From: Craterostigma plantagineum
Taxonomy: Eukaryota; Streptophyta; Magnoliopsida; Lamiales; Linderniaceae
Length of the DNA: 64,000 bases
Reading direction: 5' to 3'
Assembly (NCBI GenBank): GCA_027422505.1
Contig: JAPQWV010000005.1
Span: 14,079,501 to 14,143,500 of the forward strand
Part shown: piece by piece, positions 1-12,300 of the stretch
Position numbering within the stretch: position 1 is the stretch's first letter
Layout: each line of letters begins with the position of its first letter
The notes under the pieces: model-generated
Databases searched by the model: none
What the model saw: the letters and a program-made list of their open reading frames with translations, nothing else
What the model was told of the DNA's origin: nothing
Position numbers and translations under genes: made by a program

Positions 1-1409
1 CTTTTTTAGAGATGAACATCTCGCTCTTCTGATTATTGGCCCTCAACCCAGAGAGCGTATCAAACAGTTCCAGGCCTCTCTTGAAAACCAAGGTCGACTC
101 CACATCCGCATGACAGAAGAGGAGGAGGTCGTCCGCAAACGTGAGCATAAAGAGGGCAGAAGTGTCGCACTTCCAGTGATACTGAAAGCTGGGATTACGT
201 CGGATCCCATCAGCGATGATGCAATATAAGACCTCCATAACGAGCGTAAAAATATAAGGTGAGATAGGATCGCCTTGCCGCAGACCACGTCGCCCATGGA
301 AGAACCCCTCCGGTCTCCCATTGATATTGATGGAGAAACAAGGCGTCGTTAAGCAAGCCCGAACCCAGCCCACGAAGGTCCGATGGAATTTAAGAGCTTC
401 GAGAGTGGCGAGAACGAAGTCCCATTCCACTTTATCGTAGGCCTTAGCAATATCAACTTTGAAAGCCAGCCGTGCAGGAAGACCAATGTTATTGTACCCT
501 TGGCAGACTTCCTGGGCAATGAGAATGTTATCCGCGATCCGCCGGCCAGGAATAAAAGCCGTCTGCGATGGGTGGACGAGATGGCCGAGGCAACCCTTTA
601 TGCGATTCGCAATGACCTTCGAAATGATTTTGTAAAGTACATTACAGCATGAGATTGGTCGAAAGTCCTTGGCCATCCTAGGATTATCGCTTTTTGGTAT
701 GAGCGTGATCAGCGTAGCGTTGAGTTCCTTCAAGAGATAACCCGTACGAAAGAATTCCTTGATTGCGTGAGTAATGTCGGGTCCTACAGTGCTCCAAGCA
801 TGCTTGTAGAAGGCAGCCGTAAATCCATCAGGTCCAGGTGATTTATTATCCCCCATGGAAAAGAGCGCGCTCTTAATCTCATCATCCGTGATTGGCTGAA
901 TCATTGCATCGGCTTCGTCCGTTCCGAGTTTCCTCTCCAAGTAAGGCGCAATCATATCCGGGTCTATAGGAGTCGTGCGTGAGGATTGTCCAAGCAGCTC
1001 CGTATAGAAGCGAATAATCTCCGCTCTGACACGATCGTCGCCCTCGAAGGTTTCCCCATCCTCATTTTCGAGAAAGAAAATCCGGTTGAATACCCGACGG
1101 GTGGCCACTTTCTTGAAGAAAAAGGAGGTACATTGGTCACCGTCCTTAAGCCACTCCACTTTAGCTCGTTGGGTCAGTGCCATGTGCTCCATCTCAACCG
1201 CTTTGCCGTAGATAAAGCGGCACCGTTTCTCTAGGATGAGGAGGTTAGACTCAAAAGGGTACTGGACGGCAAGTTCTTGGATGGTATCGAGGAACCGTTT
1301 CGCCTCGAGAGTGTTGCAGTTGAGATTCCCCTTCTCTCGTCGTAGCTTTTGCATGGCAGATTTTATCCTTTTCAGTCTTTTTACCACGGCAAACATGGGG
1401 TAGCCGTCC
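1..1409 (-). pseudogene. LINE ORF2 fragment (L1-type reverse transcriptase), 5'-truncated
   Basis: The minus strand carries the ordered blocks of a plant L1-type ORF2 reverse transcriptase, which makes cDNA by target-primed reverse transcription. In coding order they are WLKDGDQCTSFFF near 1160-1110, a GPDGFTAAFYKHAW block near 840-795, FRPISC near 665-645, the QTAFIPGRRIADN block near 570-525, AYDKVEW near 442-420, RQGDPISPY near 285-262, and the catalytic FADDLLLF near 142-118. The element continues beyond the left edge of the window. Its 5' truncation point is near 1409, where the sequence changes within a few bases to a gypsy RT, so this LINE sits inside gypsy A. The endonuclease is missing. 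The target-site duplication cannot be tested because the 3' end lies outside the window. No complete frame is visible, so it is treated as a non-autonomous remnant. Confidence 0.85.
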
Positions 1410-2591
1410 TGTTCGTAAATCAATCTTAGAAAAGAACGAAGCTCCCTTTAGTTGATCGAAAAGATCGTCACTTCTTGGTAATGGTACTTGTTCTTGATAG
1501 TCACCTTATTTAGAGCTCGATAGTCAATACACAGTCGCATAGTGCCATCCTTTTTCTTCACAAAAAGGACTGGGCTCCCCAAGGTGAGAAGCTCGGCCTG
1601 ATGAAACCCTTAGCTAGAAGTTCTTGTAATTGTTCTTGCAACTCTTTCATCTCAATCGGAGCCATGCGATATGGTGCCATTGAAATCGGTGCAGTACCCG
1701 GCAGAAGGTCAATACTAAACTCAACCTCACGGGTTGGGGGTAAACCTGTAATATCACTTGGGAAAACATCCTGAAACTCACAAACAATTGGCACTTGTTC
1801 AGGGCTCGTTGAGGACTTACGGCTAGTTTCACATATGTGAGTTAATAGTTCTTCATGACTGTGATGGAGTAGATGTTTAGCCTCCAATGCCGAGTTGACA
1901 TGTATTTCTCCATACATATCATTCCCATGAAAAGTGAATTCTTCGAGATTGGGCGGGTGGAAAGTTATAATTTTTTTCGCACAATCAATAATGACGAAAT
2001 GTCTCGACAACCAATCCATTCCCAAAATCGTATCAAACCCATGTATATCGATTACGATTAAGTCCGCCAACAAGTCATGGCCGGCAATAGACACACCAAT
2101 ATCCCGCAATACAACTCTTGAACTTAAGATATCACCCGATGGTAGAGCTACACTATACTCAACATCAGAGGCCTCAGGTTGTAATCCTAATCGACGCATG
2201 AATGCAAGAGACGCAATGGAATGGGTAGCACCAGAGTCAAATAGGGCACGGGCATGTAAGGAGGCAATTAGAAGATAACCTGATACAACTGTAGGGTCTG
2301 TCTCTGTGGCTCCCCTGTATCATAGTGAATACCCTAGCCGGTCCTCCACTAGTCGATGTTTACTTGTTGCGGCGGCGGGTACTGTCTCTGAGGGCAGCTC
2401 CTACTAATGTGGCCCGACTGGCCACAAGTGTAACAAGACAGCGGGCCAGATTCTCTAGGTCGTGGGCATTCCCTAACCAAATGCCCCGTCCTTCCACATC
2501 GATAGCAAGCACGCCAGTTAGGACTCCTAACTGATGTAGCAGGCATAGTTCCTCCTTGTGTAATAGTCCCCTGATTGGCAGACACGGTCTG
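1410..2591 (-). pseudogene. Gypsy A: gag zinc knuckles, protease and start of reverse transcriptase
   Basis: Read on the minus strand, this is the middle of a Ty3/gypsy polyprotein. Two CCHC zinc knuckles ([15 protein letters not shown] and [15 protein letters not shown]) lie at about 2520-2390, followed by an aspartic protease with DSGATHS near 2250-2230 and the ILGMDWL signature near 2030-2000. The protease-RT linker (VFPSDITGLPP) and the RT N-terminus up to KIDLR follow, near 1780-1415. A one-base frameshift near 1576 separates the protease frame (1558-2199) from the RT frame. The gag N-terminus is missing because the LTR of gypsy B starts at 2592. The RT is cut at about 1409 by the LINE. 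The two zinc knuckles and the diverged protease make this a different lineage from gypsy D and H, which have one typical knuckle. It is dead. Confidence 0.82.
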
Positions 2592-3014
2592 TGTGGCGCC
2601 CCACGCCACTACACTACTATACGACTCTATGACTAATAAAATATGACTTCGGAAAATAAAATGCAAGAGTTCTGTTTGAAAACGTCGATAACTCCTCTAC
2701 TCGACCAAACAAAACGCATTCACCAAACCATTAGACTCGCAAACTCTTAGCAAAAATAACTTTACTTTCAAAAAGGAATAGTTCTCCCACAACATTCAAA
2801 CTGACAAACTACGCAGCTCGACTCGACCATATAAAACATATAAATACACATAGCATACAAAGAGATGTCCAAAATGTGACCAGACACAGTTCAACGGTAA
2901 GTAGGAAACTATACAAACCAAAAACAAAAGAACTCGCTCGCCCACATGTCGTCATCCATGTACACGCCATCTCAAAAGTCTGCGGGAGCTTCATCAGCTA
3001 GCCTCAAAAGCGAG

Positions 3015-3118
3015 TATCAAACAACATAATCGGGCTCACCTACAACACATGAACGACGTGAGCTAATATCAAACAACATAATCGGGCTCACCTACAACAC
3101 ATGAACGACGTGAGCTAA
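3015..3118. repeat. 52-bp perfect tandem duplication
   Basis: Two back-to-back identical 52-bp copies start at 3015 and 3067, each beginning TATCAAACAACATAATCGGG. The identity suggests a recent replication-slippage or unequal-exchange event inside the LTR of gypsy B. Confidence 0.95.
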
Positions 3119-3352
3119 TTGCTCAGTAAGCGAATGCCACAATAATATATCGTGTAAATATGCTCGGAACTATATCGGCCTGCGATATGAATTCCTCGAA
3201 TGAATCAAGTGCAACATGGTATGCTATATGCCACTCATGCTCTCGTAACTATGCAGTCATACCCTCAAAATAATTCACTCAATATGGGCCCTGAGACCGA
3301 ATACTACGATACCGAAGAGCTCAATCAATATCAATGAGGCCCATATCAATTC

Positions 3353-3404
3353 TGCACGGTCTTTTTCACCCGTCCAGGCTGCACGGTCTTTTTCACCCGT
3401 CCAG
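3353..3404. repeat. 27-bp tandem duplication
   Basis: A unit beginning TGCACGGTCTTTTTCACCCG occurs at 3353 and again at 3380 (period 27), the second copy slightly short. It lies in the gypsy B LTR. Confidence 0.92.
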
Positions 3405-4612
3405 AAAAGACGTCGTCGCGTCGGGCCAATAAGGCGCGGTACCGCCAAATGGGGAAGGGCTCGAGTGGACCATCCCATTGAAGGCGGTCCTCTCCATCAC
3501 GAGATTCCCTCGCGTATCGTAGTATCGTCTCACAAAAGGACATAATGCACCTCACCGATCTGTCTCGCCCAAAGCGACTATATGAAATTCCTCACATGAT
3601 CATCGCCTGTCGTCCAAAGCGACGTAAATGACACAATGTAAATGAAACGGTGCACAATATGCAATGAATATCACACTCGTATTCGAAACAGTAATTCGTG
3701 CCAAATGACATACATTCAAATCACTTGGGCTAACAAATAGTTCAACTCAAATCAGATAAGGTCATATCTCAACAAATATTAAAACAACGTATATGGCGAC
3801 TCGCGCCTGAGGTACAATTATTAATACTAAATAATTCGTACCTCCCAAGTAATCAAATAAATCATAGCACATATATCACAACGATACAAATAAAGCTAGG
3901 TTCATGTGTCGTAGTTGCATGGGACAGTCGCTTACCTTTACTCGTTGTTCTATACTGAATATCGTAGTCCCAACTACAAAGCTATTGCCTATGCTTATAT
4001 GTGCTTTCTTCACCGTAGCTTTAATAGCCCTAATATTTCGAATTAAGAGAAAATATGGACCGATGGCTATGGCTATGTATATCATACATTTGCTAGTATT
4101 GATTTGTTAAAAAGGTAATAAGAAAATCCTTACCAAACGTCAAATATGCGGCTTTAGGTTCCTAAATAACGAAACAAGAGACATTAGTTGAGGAATAATT
4201 TCAGGTGTGACTAACATATACATGCTTATATGTATGAACTTCAATAAAATATTAGTTCCAAGAAGGATTAACATATTACTTACTTGTCTTGTTCCAGACG
4301 TGATGAAGGTGTGTGAAATGGAGAATAAGTTATAATTAAGAGTGGTATAAGACCATGAACGAAATAGGGTTTCATATACATGATTAAGGCGGTTAGTTTA
4401 TTCCTTGCTTTTTACGTTAACTAATACTTATCATATTAACACCCATACATGTATATCATTGTCTAAATATTTTAATTGCCTAATGGGTTTCATATGTGAG
4501 ATACACCCACGTAACTATACTTCCATTCATACTATGTTATGTAATTTATTATTAATAACTAGGAATACTAAGTAAAATATTGTACTTTGTCTAACTAATT
4601 GGCATAAGCTTA

Positions 4613-4613
4613 G

Positions 4614-4680
<67 letters not shown>
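4613..4680. repeat. TAA trinucleotide microsatellite
   Basis: About 22 uninterrupted copies of ATA/TAA, inside the gypsy B LTR. A long pure array like this is expected to vary in length between individuals. Confidence 0.97.
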
Positions 4681-4685
<5 letters not shown>

Positions 4686-5034
4686 GAAAATCTACTAACA
4701 TGAATGTTGAATAATATATTATGCATACACGTGTAATTAATTATATCCTAGCAATCGACACGTGTAAATAGCGGCGTCTACCCGCACACGTATAATTAGT
4801 AGTACTTAGTATTGACACGTGTATGATTACTCGCCACGTATCACACAAGAAACCGACTAAAGTAATTAGGATAAAGAACTTCTAATTTATTTATTTAATA
4901 TTTATTTGTATTACTATTATTATTATTTGAAAATATTAACTAGGCACGTGTAACTATTCGCCTCTAATGACTTATATACTATTTCTCATACCAAAATTCC
5001 TAGGATTTAAATATATTAAAATGCCGAAATTAAT

Positions 5035-5701
5035 AACATGCAATTTCTTTTTTTTTTTTTTGGAACAGGTCCCGGTTTTTTATAAATATAATGGAAAGTG
5101 TACAGAATGGGTACGAGTAAAACTCGACACAGGCAACCAGTAACAGGCTACTGGTGAACAAAAAACGAATGGTAAAAGAAAACCAACTACCAAGCTACTC
5201 TCCAAAGACGCCGAATAGCAGCCTGCTGTAGGGCATGCTTCTCTCCAATAGTCCCAAGACGGGCACCAAGGATGCCGAGGACCGTGGGCACAACATGGGC
5301 AGGGGTAGAACGTATGTTCTCCCTCCATCGCCTGTTCCGCTCCTGCCAAATGTGATAAACAATCGACGCAAGGACATGTCGATAAGCAATATGAAATAAG
5401 TGCTGACTCCTCCACTTCAGAGCAGCCCAGTGAAAGCTCCTATCCCAGTCAATATATGGTATCCGCCACCTAATCCTGTCCCTGAGCATCTGTCGGCATC
5501 TCAAAGAAAAGGGACAAGAAAAGAAAAGATGGGAAATCGTCTCCCGATTCCCGGTATCACAGAGGAGGCAGGCATCCGTTCCCGCGCGCTGAGCCACCCA
5601 AGGTAAACTGCGAACGGAGAGACGTCCTCGAATAGCAAGCTAGAGAATGAACTCATGGCGAGGTATGCGCAAGCAGCCCCCGAAGAGAACATGCAATTTC
5701 T
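5035..5701 (-). mobile_element. 5'-truncated LINE insertion with 14-bp target-site duplication
   Basis: The insert at 5049-5687 is flanked by AACATGCAATTTCT at 5035-5048 and again at 5688-5701. A T-run follows the left copy, so the LINE lies on the minus strand with its poly(A) at the left. The minus strand at 5597-5187 encodes the last part of ORF2: a CxxC...HLFFSC zinc-binding block of the zf-RVT type and the usual C-terminal end IRRLWRVAW followed by a stop. RT and endonuclease are absent, so the copy was dead on arrival. The exact duplication and about 640-bp length are typical of target-primed reverse transcription that stopped early. Confidence 0.93.
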
Positions 5702-5846
5702 AAAAATGCACATAACATGCAAGGCAAATAATTCACATAATATGCATAACAGGCACACATATATTAGCACGTAATTCACATAAGATGAGAATGCAATGCA
5801 TGATTCATATTGGCCAACTATGGTTAGGAATTGTTCGGGTATCACA

Positions 5847-8200
5847 TCCTCCCCTCATAAAAATTTTGTCCTCGAAATTTCACTTACAGAATAGGTGGGG
5901 GTAATTTGTTCGCATTTCATCCTCTGTTTCCCAAGTAGCCTCTTCCGTCGATTGATTTTGCCAACGTACTTTGATCAATGGAATATCCTTATTTCGCAGA
6001 CGTTTCACTTCTCGTGCAAGTATTTCTACAGGTTGTTCTTCGTAGCTCAGATCTGATTTCAGTTCCAAAGGTTGCTCCTTTATAACATGAGACGGATCTG
6101 AAATATATTTCCTTAGCATCGAGACGTGGAATACGTTGTGAACTTGAGGCATAGATGGTAGATCAAGCTTGTAGACGACATCTCCTATTTTCTCAATTAT
6201 AGGGTAAGGGCCGATGTACCTTGGGCTAAGCTTTCCCTTCTTCCCAAATCGCATGACACCTTTCATAGGTGCCACTTTTAGAAATACATGATCTCCAACT
6301 TCAAACTCTAATGGTCTTCGCCTTTTATCTGCATAGCTCTTTTGTCGACTTTGTGCCGTTTTCATTCTTTCTTGGATTTGAATAACCGCATCGCTCATCT
6401 CTTGAATAATCTGAGGGCCCAAAACTTTCTTTCACCAACTTCATCCCAGTGAATTGGCGATCAACATTTTCTCCCAAACAAAGCCATAGGGAGCCATTCC
6501 AATACTTGTGTGGTAGCTATTGTTGTATGAAAACTCGATCAACGGTAGGAACTTACTCCAGTGTCCTTGAAAATCAAGTACGCAAGCTCGTAACATATCT
6601 TCTAAGGTCTGAATTGTCCTCTCAGACTGCCCATCAGTTTGAGGGTGATAGGCAGTGCTGTAAGTCAACCTTGTTCCAAGTGCCTTCTGCAGACTCTTCC
6701 AAAATTTAGATAGAAATCTTGAATCTCGATCGGAGACAATAGAGCTAGGCACTCCATGTAGCCGTACAATTTCCTGAACGTAGAGTCGTGCGTATTGATC
6801 AATCGAATAGGTTGACGCAATTGGTATGAAGTGAGCAGATTTAGTAAGACGATCACCACAACCCATATAGCGTCATGATTCTTTGTTGTCTTTGGCAATC
6901 CAACCACAAAATCCATTGTAATTGCTTCCCATTTCCATTCTAGAATGTACAGTGGCTGAAGCTCTCCACCCAGTCGTTGATGTTCTGCCTTCACTTGCTG
7001 ACAAGTTAAGCATCGTTCGATAAAAAGTGCAATATCTCTATTCATGCCTGGCCACCAGTAGTATTGTTTCAGGTCCCTATACATCTTGGTTGATCCTGGA
7101 TGTACTGAATATGGTGTCGAATGAGCTTCCGTCAGGATTTCTTTACGAAGAGTCTCCTCGTTAGGTATGTAAAGACGCTCTTTGAATCGCAATACATCGT
7201 CCATTGATAAATCTAAGCCAGTCCGTTGCCTTGCTTCGACCGAGTTCTTCATTTGAAGGAAAAATTCATCCTCTTGTTGACGCTGTTTGATTCTTTCAAA
7301 TAGAGTCGGCTGAAGTGACAAAGCGGCCAATTTGACTTCTAATTCGCCCGATTGTATAACCTCAATGTCCATCTTGTGCAGATCATCTCGTTCTGGCTTT
7401 TGAATTGCTTTTCGGCTTAATGCATCCGCTACGACGTTGGCTTTTCCGGGGTGATGGTTGATGGTGCAATCATAATCCTTGACAAATTCTAACCATCTTC
7501 TCTGTCGCATATTCAACTCCTTCTGCGTGAATATGTATTTCAGGCTCTTGTGGTCTGTATAGATATCGCAGTGTTCTCCATATAGGTAATGCCTCCAAAT
7601 CTTCAATGCAAAAACTACAGCAGCCAGCTCCAAATCGTGCGTTGGATAATTCTTTTCGTACTCTTTCAACTGCCTTGATGCATATGCAATAACTTTACCA
7701 TTTTGCATAAGGACACCTCCTAAACCATTCTTTGATGCATCAGTGTAAATCACGAACCCTTCATCAGTTGTGGGGATGGAAAGAATGGGTGATGTTACTA
7801 GTCGTTGTTCGAGTTCTTGGAAGTTTCATTCAGTCTTCGTTCCAATTGAATGGAATACCCTTCCTTGTCAATCTTGTAAGTGGGTTGCAATTTTTTGAGA
7901 ATCCTTCGATGAATCTTCGATAATATCCTGCTAGGCCAAGAAAACTTCGTACCTCCGAAGGAGTCGTTGGTCTGCTCCAATTAGTAACGGCTTCGACCTT
8001 GCTAGGGTCTACTGATATTCCAGCTGCTGAAATAACATGGCCGAGGAATGCCACTTGATCAAGCCAGAATTCACATTTCTTATACTTTGCGTATAGTTGT
8101 TTCTGCCTCAATGTCTGCAATACCACTCGCAAGTGTTCACCGTGATCGTCCTTTGTTTGAATAGATCAGGATGTCATCGATAAATACCAAGACTTGGTAA
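5847..8200 (-). pseudogene. Gypsy B pol: late RT, RNase H, integrase, chromodomain
   Basis: On the minus strand this is the 3' half of a chromovirus polyprotein. The RT catalytic region with IDDILIYS sits at about 8180-8155 and the FLGHVIS block near 8050. RNase H starts near 7750 ([11 protein letters not shown]) and ends with the [16 protein letters not shown] block near 7460-7410. The integrase has an HHCC zinc region (near 7130-7000) and its core with MDF near 6915 and SDRDSRF near 6740, followed by the [11 protein letters not shown] block near 6640-6610. A chromodomain (about 6030-5885, EEATWE) ends at a stop near 5880, just before the polypurine tract. Frameshifts separate the frames near 7800, 6866 and 6430. 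The element is cut at about 8200 inside RT, so gag, protease, most of RT and the 5' LTR are gone. Confidence 0.88.
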
Positions 8201-8778
8201 AAGGGGAGGTGTGAGGATTTTTCTCCAACCACCTCAACCTATTTTTGGCCAATGCTAAGTGGTATAAATAGGATTTTCGAGATCCTAAAGGAGAAGGGGA
8301 AGCTACAGCTTGATAACTGGACCGATAAGTTTAGCAACGCCAAGTACCATTTCCTTGGTTCGATAGGTTGGCAATGCCATGTATCATTTGTAAAAATTAT
8401 CAATATAAAAATAAATTTCTTTCAAGTATCTGTAGAAAATGCGAAAAATAGTCCAGCTGATATACCATAATCAGAATATCGTTCAAAGGTAGTCTAGCCA
8501 ATATACCAAATATTAAAACAAAAATAAAAATACTTTTTATGATCGTTAGAATTAAATCGTCGAATACAAGGAATTTTATAATAAAATTTTCATTCAATTA
8601 ATTCAATCGGTAACAGCCATCGCCCGCAAACGCCTTCCGAACGGCAACACGGGCTTGCCAAGACCCAATACAGAATTAGTCAAAATCAAATTTTATTACA
8701 ACCTTTATTCAAAATTTAATTCTTTCAATCGATTTTCAAAAGATTTTTATAAAAAAAAATATTAAGTACATCATATTA

Positions 8779-8809
<31 letters not shown>

Positions 8810-9340
8810 GATATAAAATCATGATTAAAGTATTAAGGCATCTTGGTGTAGTTTAACGATGGAATTAGCCTTCCATTAAGGCTAAACGAGAGAAAAGATA
8901 AATATGTAAAACAAAAATTAAAAGACTTACTTGAAAGATGAATCGTACAAGAAACTTCAACTTTTATTACTTTAAAATATTTTACAACGGAGAGGGAATT
9001 ACAACGAAGGGAAGGTGAGAGAGTGTGAGTGCTTAAGAAAGCGCGTACATAGCATATGGCTTAAGGCCATATCTATAACAAAAATAAAGTACATAGTAAA
9101 CATCAATAATTCGCCAAAGAATTTCTTCGACTCTTGTTCTTGCTTGATGAGCTGGCTCCACCATCTTTAAAAGCTGGCTCGAAAGTCTTCGTAATTATCC
9201 TCACTTTAGAAAGTAGACAAAGTGGGGAATTATTTCTTCTTATCATTTTCTAATCGCCCTCAAGCACCTTCCTAACAGCAACACGGGCTTGTTCAAATTT
9301 TATTACAACCTTTATTCAAAATTTAACTCTTTCAACCGGC
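8201..9340. other. Unassigned AT-rich DNA between gypsy B and gypsy C
   Basis: I recognise no coding domain here. The stretch contains an (AT)n run near 8778-8803 and a pair of related segments (about 8617-8740 and 9250-9340). These share GCAACACGGGCTTG and, further on, TTTTATTACAACCTTTATTC, with several mismatches between copies. The right copy ends exactly where gypsy C begins. It may be a degraded LTR pair, a small non-autonomous element, or filler between two truncated retrotransposons. A TATA-like GTGGTATAAATAGG is seen near 8260 but nothing downstream supports a promoter. Confidence 0.5.
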
Positions 9341-12300
9341 CGTGGTTACTGGTATGTTGAATATCTTTCACGTACCATCGTCATTTCTTATCGATTCTGG
9401 AGCCACACAAATTGTCGGCTAATTTGTGGCTAGGGCGGGAATATATCCCACCCGTTCTTTATGCAATTACATAGTCTCTCTACCACACGGAGATCCAACT
9501 CGGACAAATCTGGTGGTGGAAAATTGTCCCGTTATATCGAGTGTAGGGAATTGAATGTAGACCTAATAGTGATCCCAATGAATGATTACGACATTATATT
9601 CGGAATGGATTGGCTCTCGAAATACGGGGCCATCATTGATTGCTCAAGCAAAGTAGTCAGATTTCAATCACCTGAGGAGCAAGAGTTTGAATTTTCAAGA
9701 AAGACGAATAGTAACCAAATCCCTTCGAATCGTTCTTGGTTTTTGCGATGAAGGCTGAGGATCTTCTCAGCCGAGGCTTGAGGATGTTCCGATAGTGAAT
9801 GAATATATCGACGTATTTCCCGAGGATCTCCCGGGTTTACCTCCAGATCGGGAAATTGAATTTGTTATTGATCTTGTACCTGGAGCTGCCCCGATTTCTA
9901 AAGCCCCGTATCGGTTAGCACTGAATGAATTACGAGAATTGAAGGAGCAATTGAAAGAATTACTGTAGAAGGGTTTTATTCAGCTTAGTTTCTCGCCATG
10001 GGGAGCCCCGGTATTATTCGTTAGAAAGAAGGACGGGTCGATGAGACTGTGTATCTATTATTGTGAGCTCAATAAAATCACGATTAAGAATAAGTACCAG
10101 TTGATGATTTATTCGATCAAATACAAGGGGCGACGGTATTCTCAAAGATCGACCTACGTTCCGGTTACCATCAGTTGAAGACCCGTGAGACGGATGTTCC
10201 CAAAACCACGTTCAGCACGAGGTACGGCCACTACGAATTCCTGGTCATGCCTTTCGGGTTAACGAACGCCCTGGCTGCTTTCATGGATATAATGAACCGG
10301 GTGTTTAAAGAATTTCTGGACCGTTTCGCTTCGTCTTTATTGATGATATCCTCATCTACTCTAAGGCGAGGGAAGAACATGAAGAACATCTGAGGAAGAT
10401 CCTTGGAATTCTTCGAAAGAAGCAGCTATTTGCCAAGTTTAAAAAGTGCGAATTCTAGTTGGAACAAGTGGCCTTCTGGGACATATTATTTCGGGAAGCG
10501 GAATTTCAGTAGACCCCAGTAAGATAGAAGCTGTAAATAATTGGCCGCGACCGACCACTCCCACGGAAGTTAGAAGTTTTCTAGGGCTTGCAGGCTATTA
10601 CAGAAAGTTTATTAAAGATTTTTCTAGCATTACCTCGACGCTCACAAATCTAACGAAGAAAAACGTTCCGTTCAAATGGAAGGAAGCTTGTGAGAAGAGT
10701 TTCAACGAACTAAAGAAACGGCTAACAACCGCTCCTGTTTTAGCAATACCTTCGGGTACCGAAGGATTTTCATTACATAGTGATGCCTCGAAGAATGGCT
10801 TGGGGTGCGTGTAAATGCAAAATGGAAAGGTAATCTCTAATGCCTCCCGACAGTTGAAACCGTATGAGAAGAACTACCCCACCCACGATCTTGAACTCGT
10901 TGCAGCGGTGTTTGCTCTCAAAATATGGCGACACTATCTATACGGAGAAATGTGCGAGATCTTTTTTTTTTTTGGTTTTAATGTCCCATATATATATAAG
11001 CGAAAAGGTATGTACATAGTGAGCAGGAGATAAGCTCCGCAATCCAACCAGTAACAGGCTACTGGGTACAAGCACAAACACTACCTACACAAGTCAAACG
11101 CACTACTAAGCCACACGCCATAGTCTGCGGATGGCCACCCGATGCAGCTCGTACTTGGCTGGCGTACCACCAATACGCAAGATAACCAATGCAAGAACAC
11201 TCCCTACCAACCTGTGAGGCGTCGTGATGATCCCCTCCTTCCAACGTCTGTTCCTCGCCTGCCAAATATGATAAACAAGCGAGGCAAGGACATGTCGATA
11301 AGCAGCCTGTAAAAGGTGCTTCCCTCGCCACCGGGAGGCCGCCCACTGAATACCAGTGCTCCATTCCTGATAGGGCCAGATCCACCTAATCCGCCGCCGT
11401 AAAAGTCGAAGGCACTGCCGTGAGAATGGGCAGTCAAAAAAGAGATGTTGGGCCGTCTCAAAGTGCAGCTCATCACAAAGGCAACAAGCCGGAGTTCCCG
11501 CCCGCTGAGCAATCCACGGCTTGTCCCCTAGTCGAGAGGCGATCCTGCAAACCCAAATAAAGAATGAACTCGTGCCTAGGAACCTTCAAAGGGCCCCCCA
11601 AACAGTGCAGCCCAAAATGTGCGAGATCTTTACCGATCATAAGAGCCTGAAGTACTTCTTCACACAAAACGAGTTTAATCTGAGAAAAAGAGGATGGCTC
11701 GAACTAGTGAAAGACTACGACTGTGCGATAAATTATCACCCAGGCAATGTAGTCGCAGACGCTTTGAGCCGGAAAGCCGTGAATAATTGTGCCAGCTCGG
11801 AGTTGAGGTAATCAACTTCGGGGAGATTGAAGCAAAATTGGCAGCATTGACAATCAAGCCGACGTTGTTAGATCGAATCCTCGAAGCGCAAAAAGAAGGT
11901 GAGCTGTATTTAAAGATTAGAAATGAATGAGATGGATATGTCCCGTCAGATTTTGAAATTCAAGAAGACGGAAGCTTACGATTAAGAGGCCGCTTATATG
12001 TGTCTAAAGATGATGAAATTCGTCGAACTTTAATGACGGAGGCACATACGACAATCTACTCGGTGCATCCCGGTGCAACGAAGATGTATCGAGATTTGCG
12101 AATGAATTATTAGTGGCCAGGGATAAAGAACTGCTTTCGTAAATCGATGTCTGACCTGTCAACAGATTACGGCAGAAGATCAAAGACCGGCAGGGATGTT
12201 GCAACCTTTGACGACACCCGAGTGGCATTGGGACCACATAACAATGGATTTCATCGTCGATTACCAAAGACTGTAAAAGGTCATGACGCAATTTGGGTGG

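Larger units (their letters stand above)
2592..5846 (-). mobile_element. Gypsy B 3' LTR (about 2.6 kb without the nested LINE)
   Basis: The segment begins TGTGGCGCCCC and ends ATCACA, the TG...CA form of an LTR. Immediately right of it, at 5847-5857, is a pyrimidine run that reads TGAGGGGAGGA on the minus strand, the expected polypurine tract next to a 3' LTR. The coding part of gypsy B then follows in the correct orientation. The left end resembles the LTR starts of elements D (TGTGGCACCCC) and H (TGTCACGCCCC). Inside are a 52-bp perfect tandem duplication, a 27-bp duplication, a TAA microsatellite and a truncated LINE flanked by a duplicated target. No matching 5' LTR is in the window, so the boundaries rest on TG/CA ends and the polypurine tract. 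No gene is seen in it. Confidence 0.72.

Noticed and set aside
383..1234. Plus-strand reading frames at 383-652 and 986-1234
   Set aside because: They are antisense to the LINE reverse transcriptase on the minus strand and show no domain.
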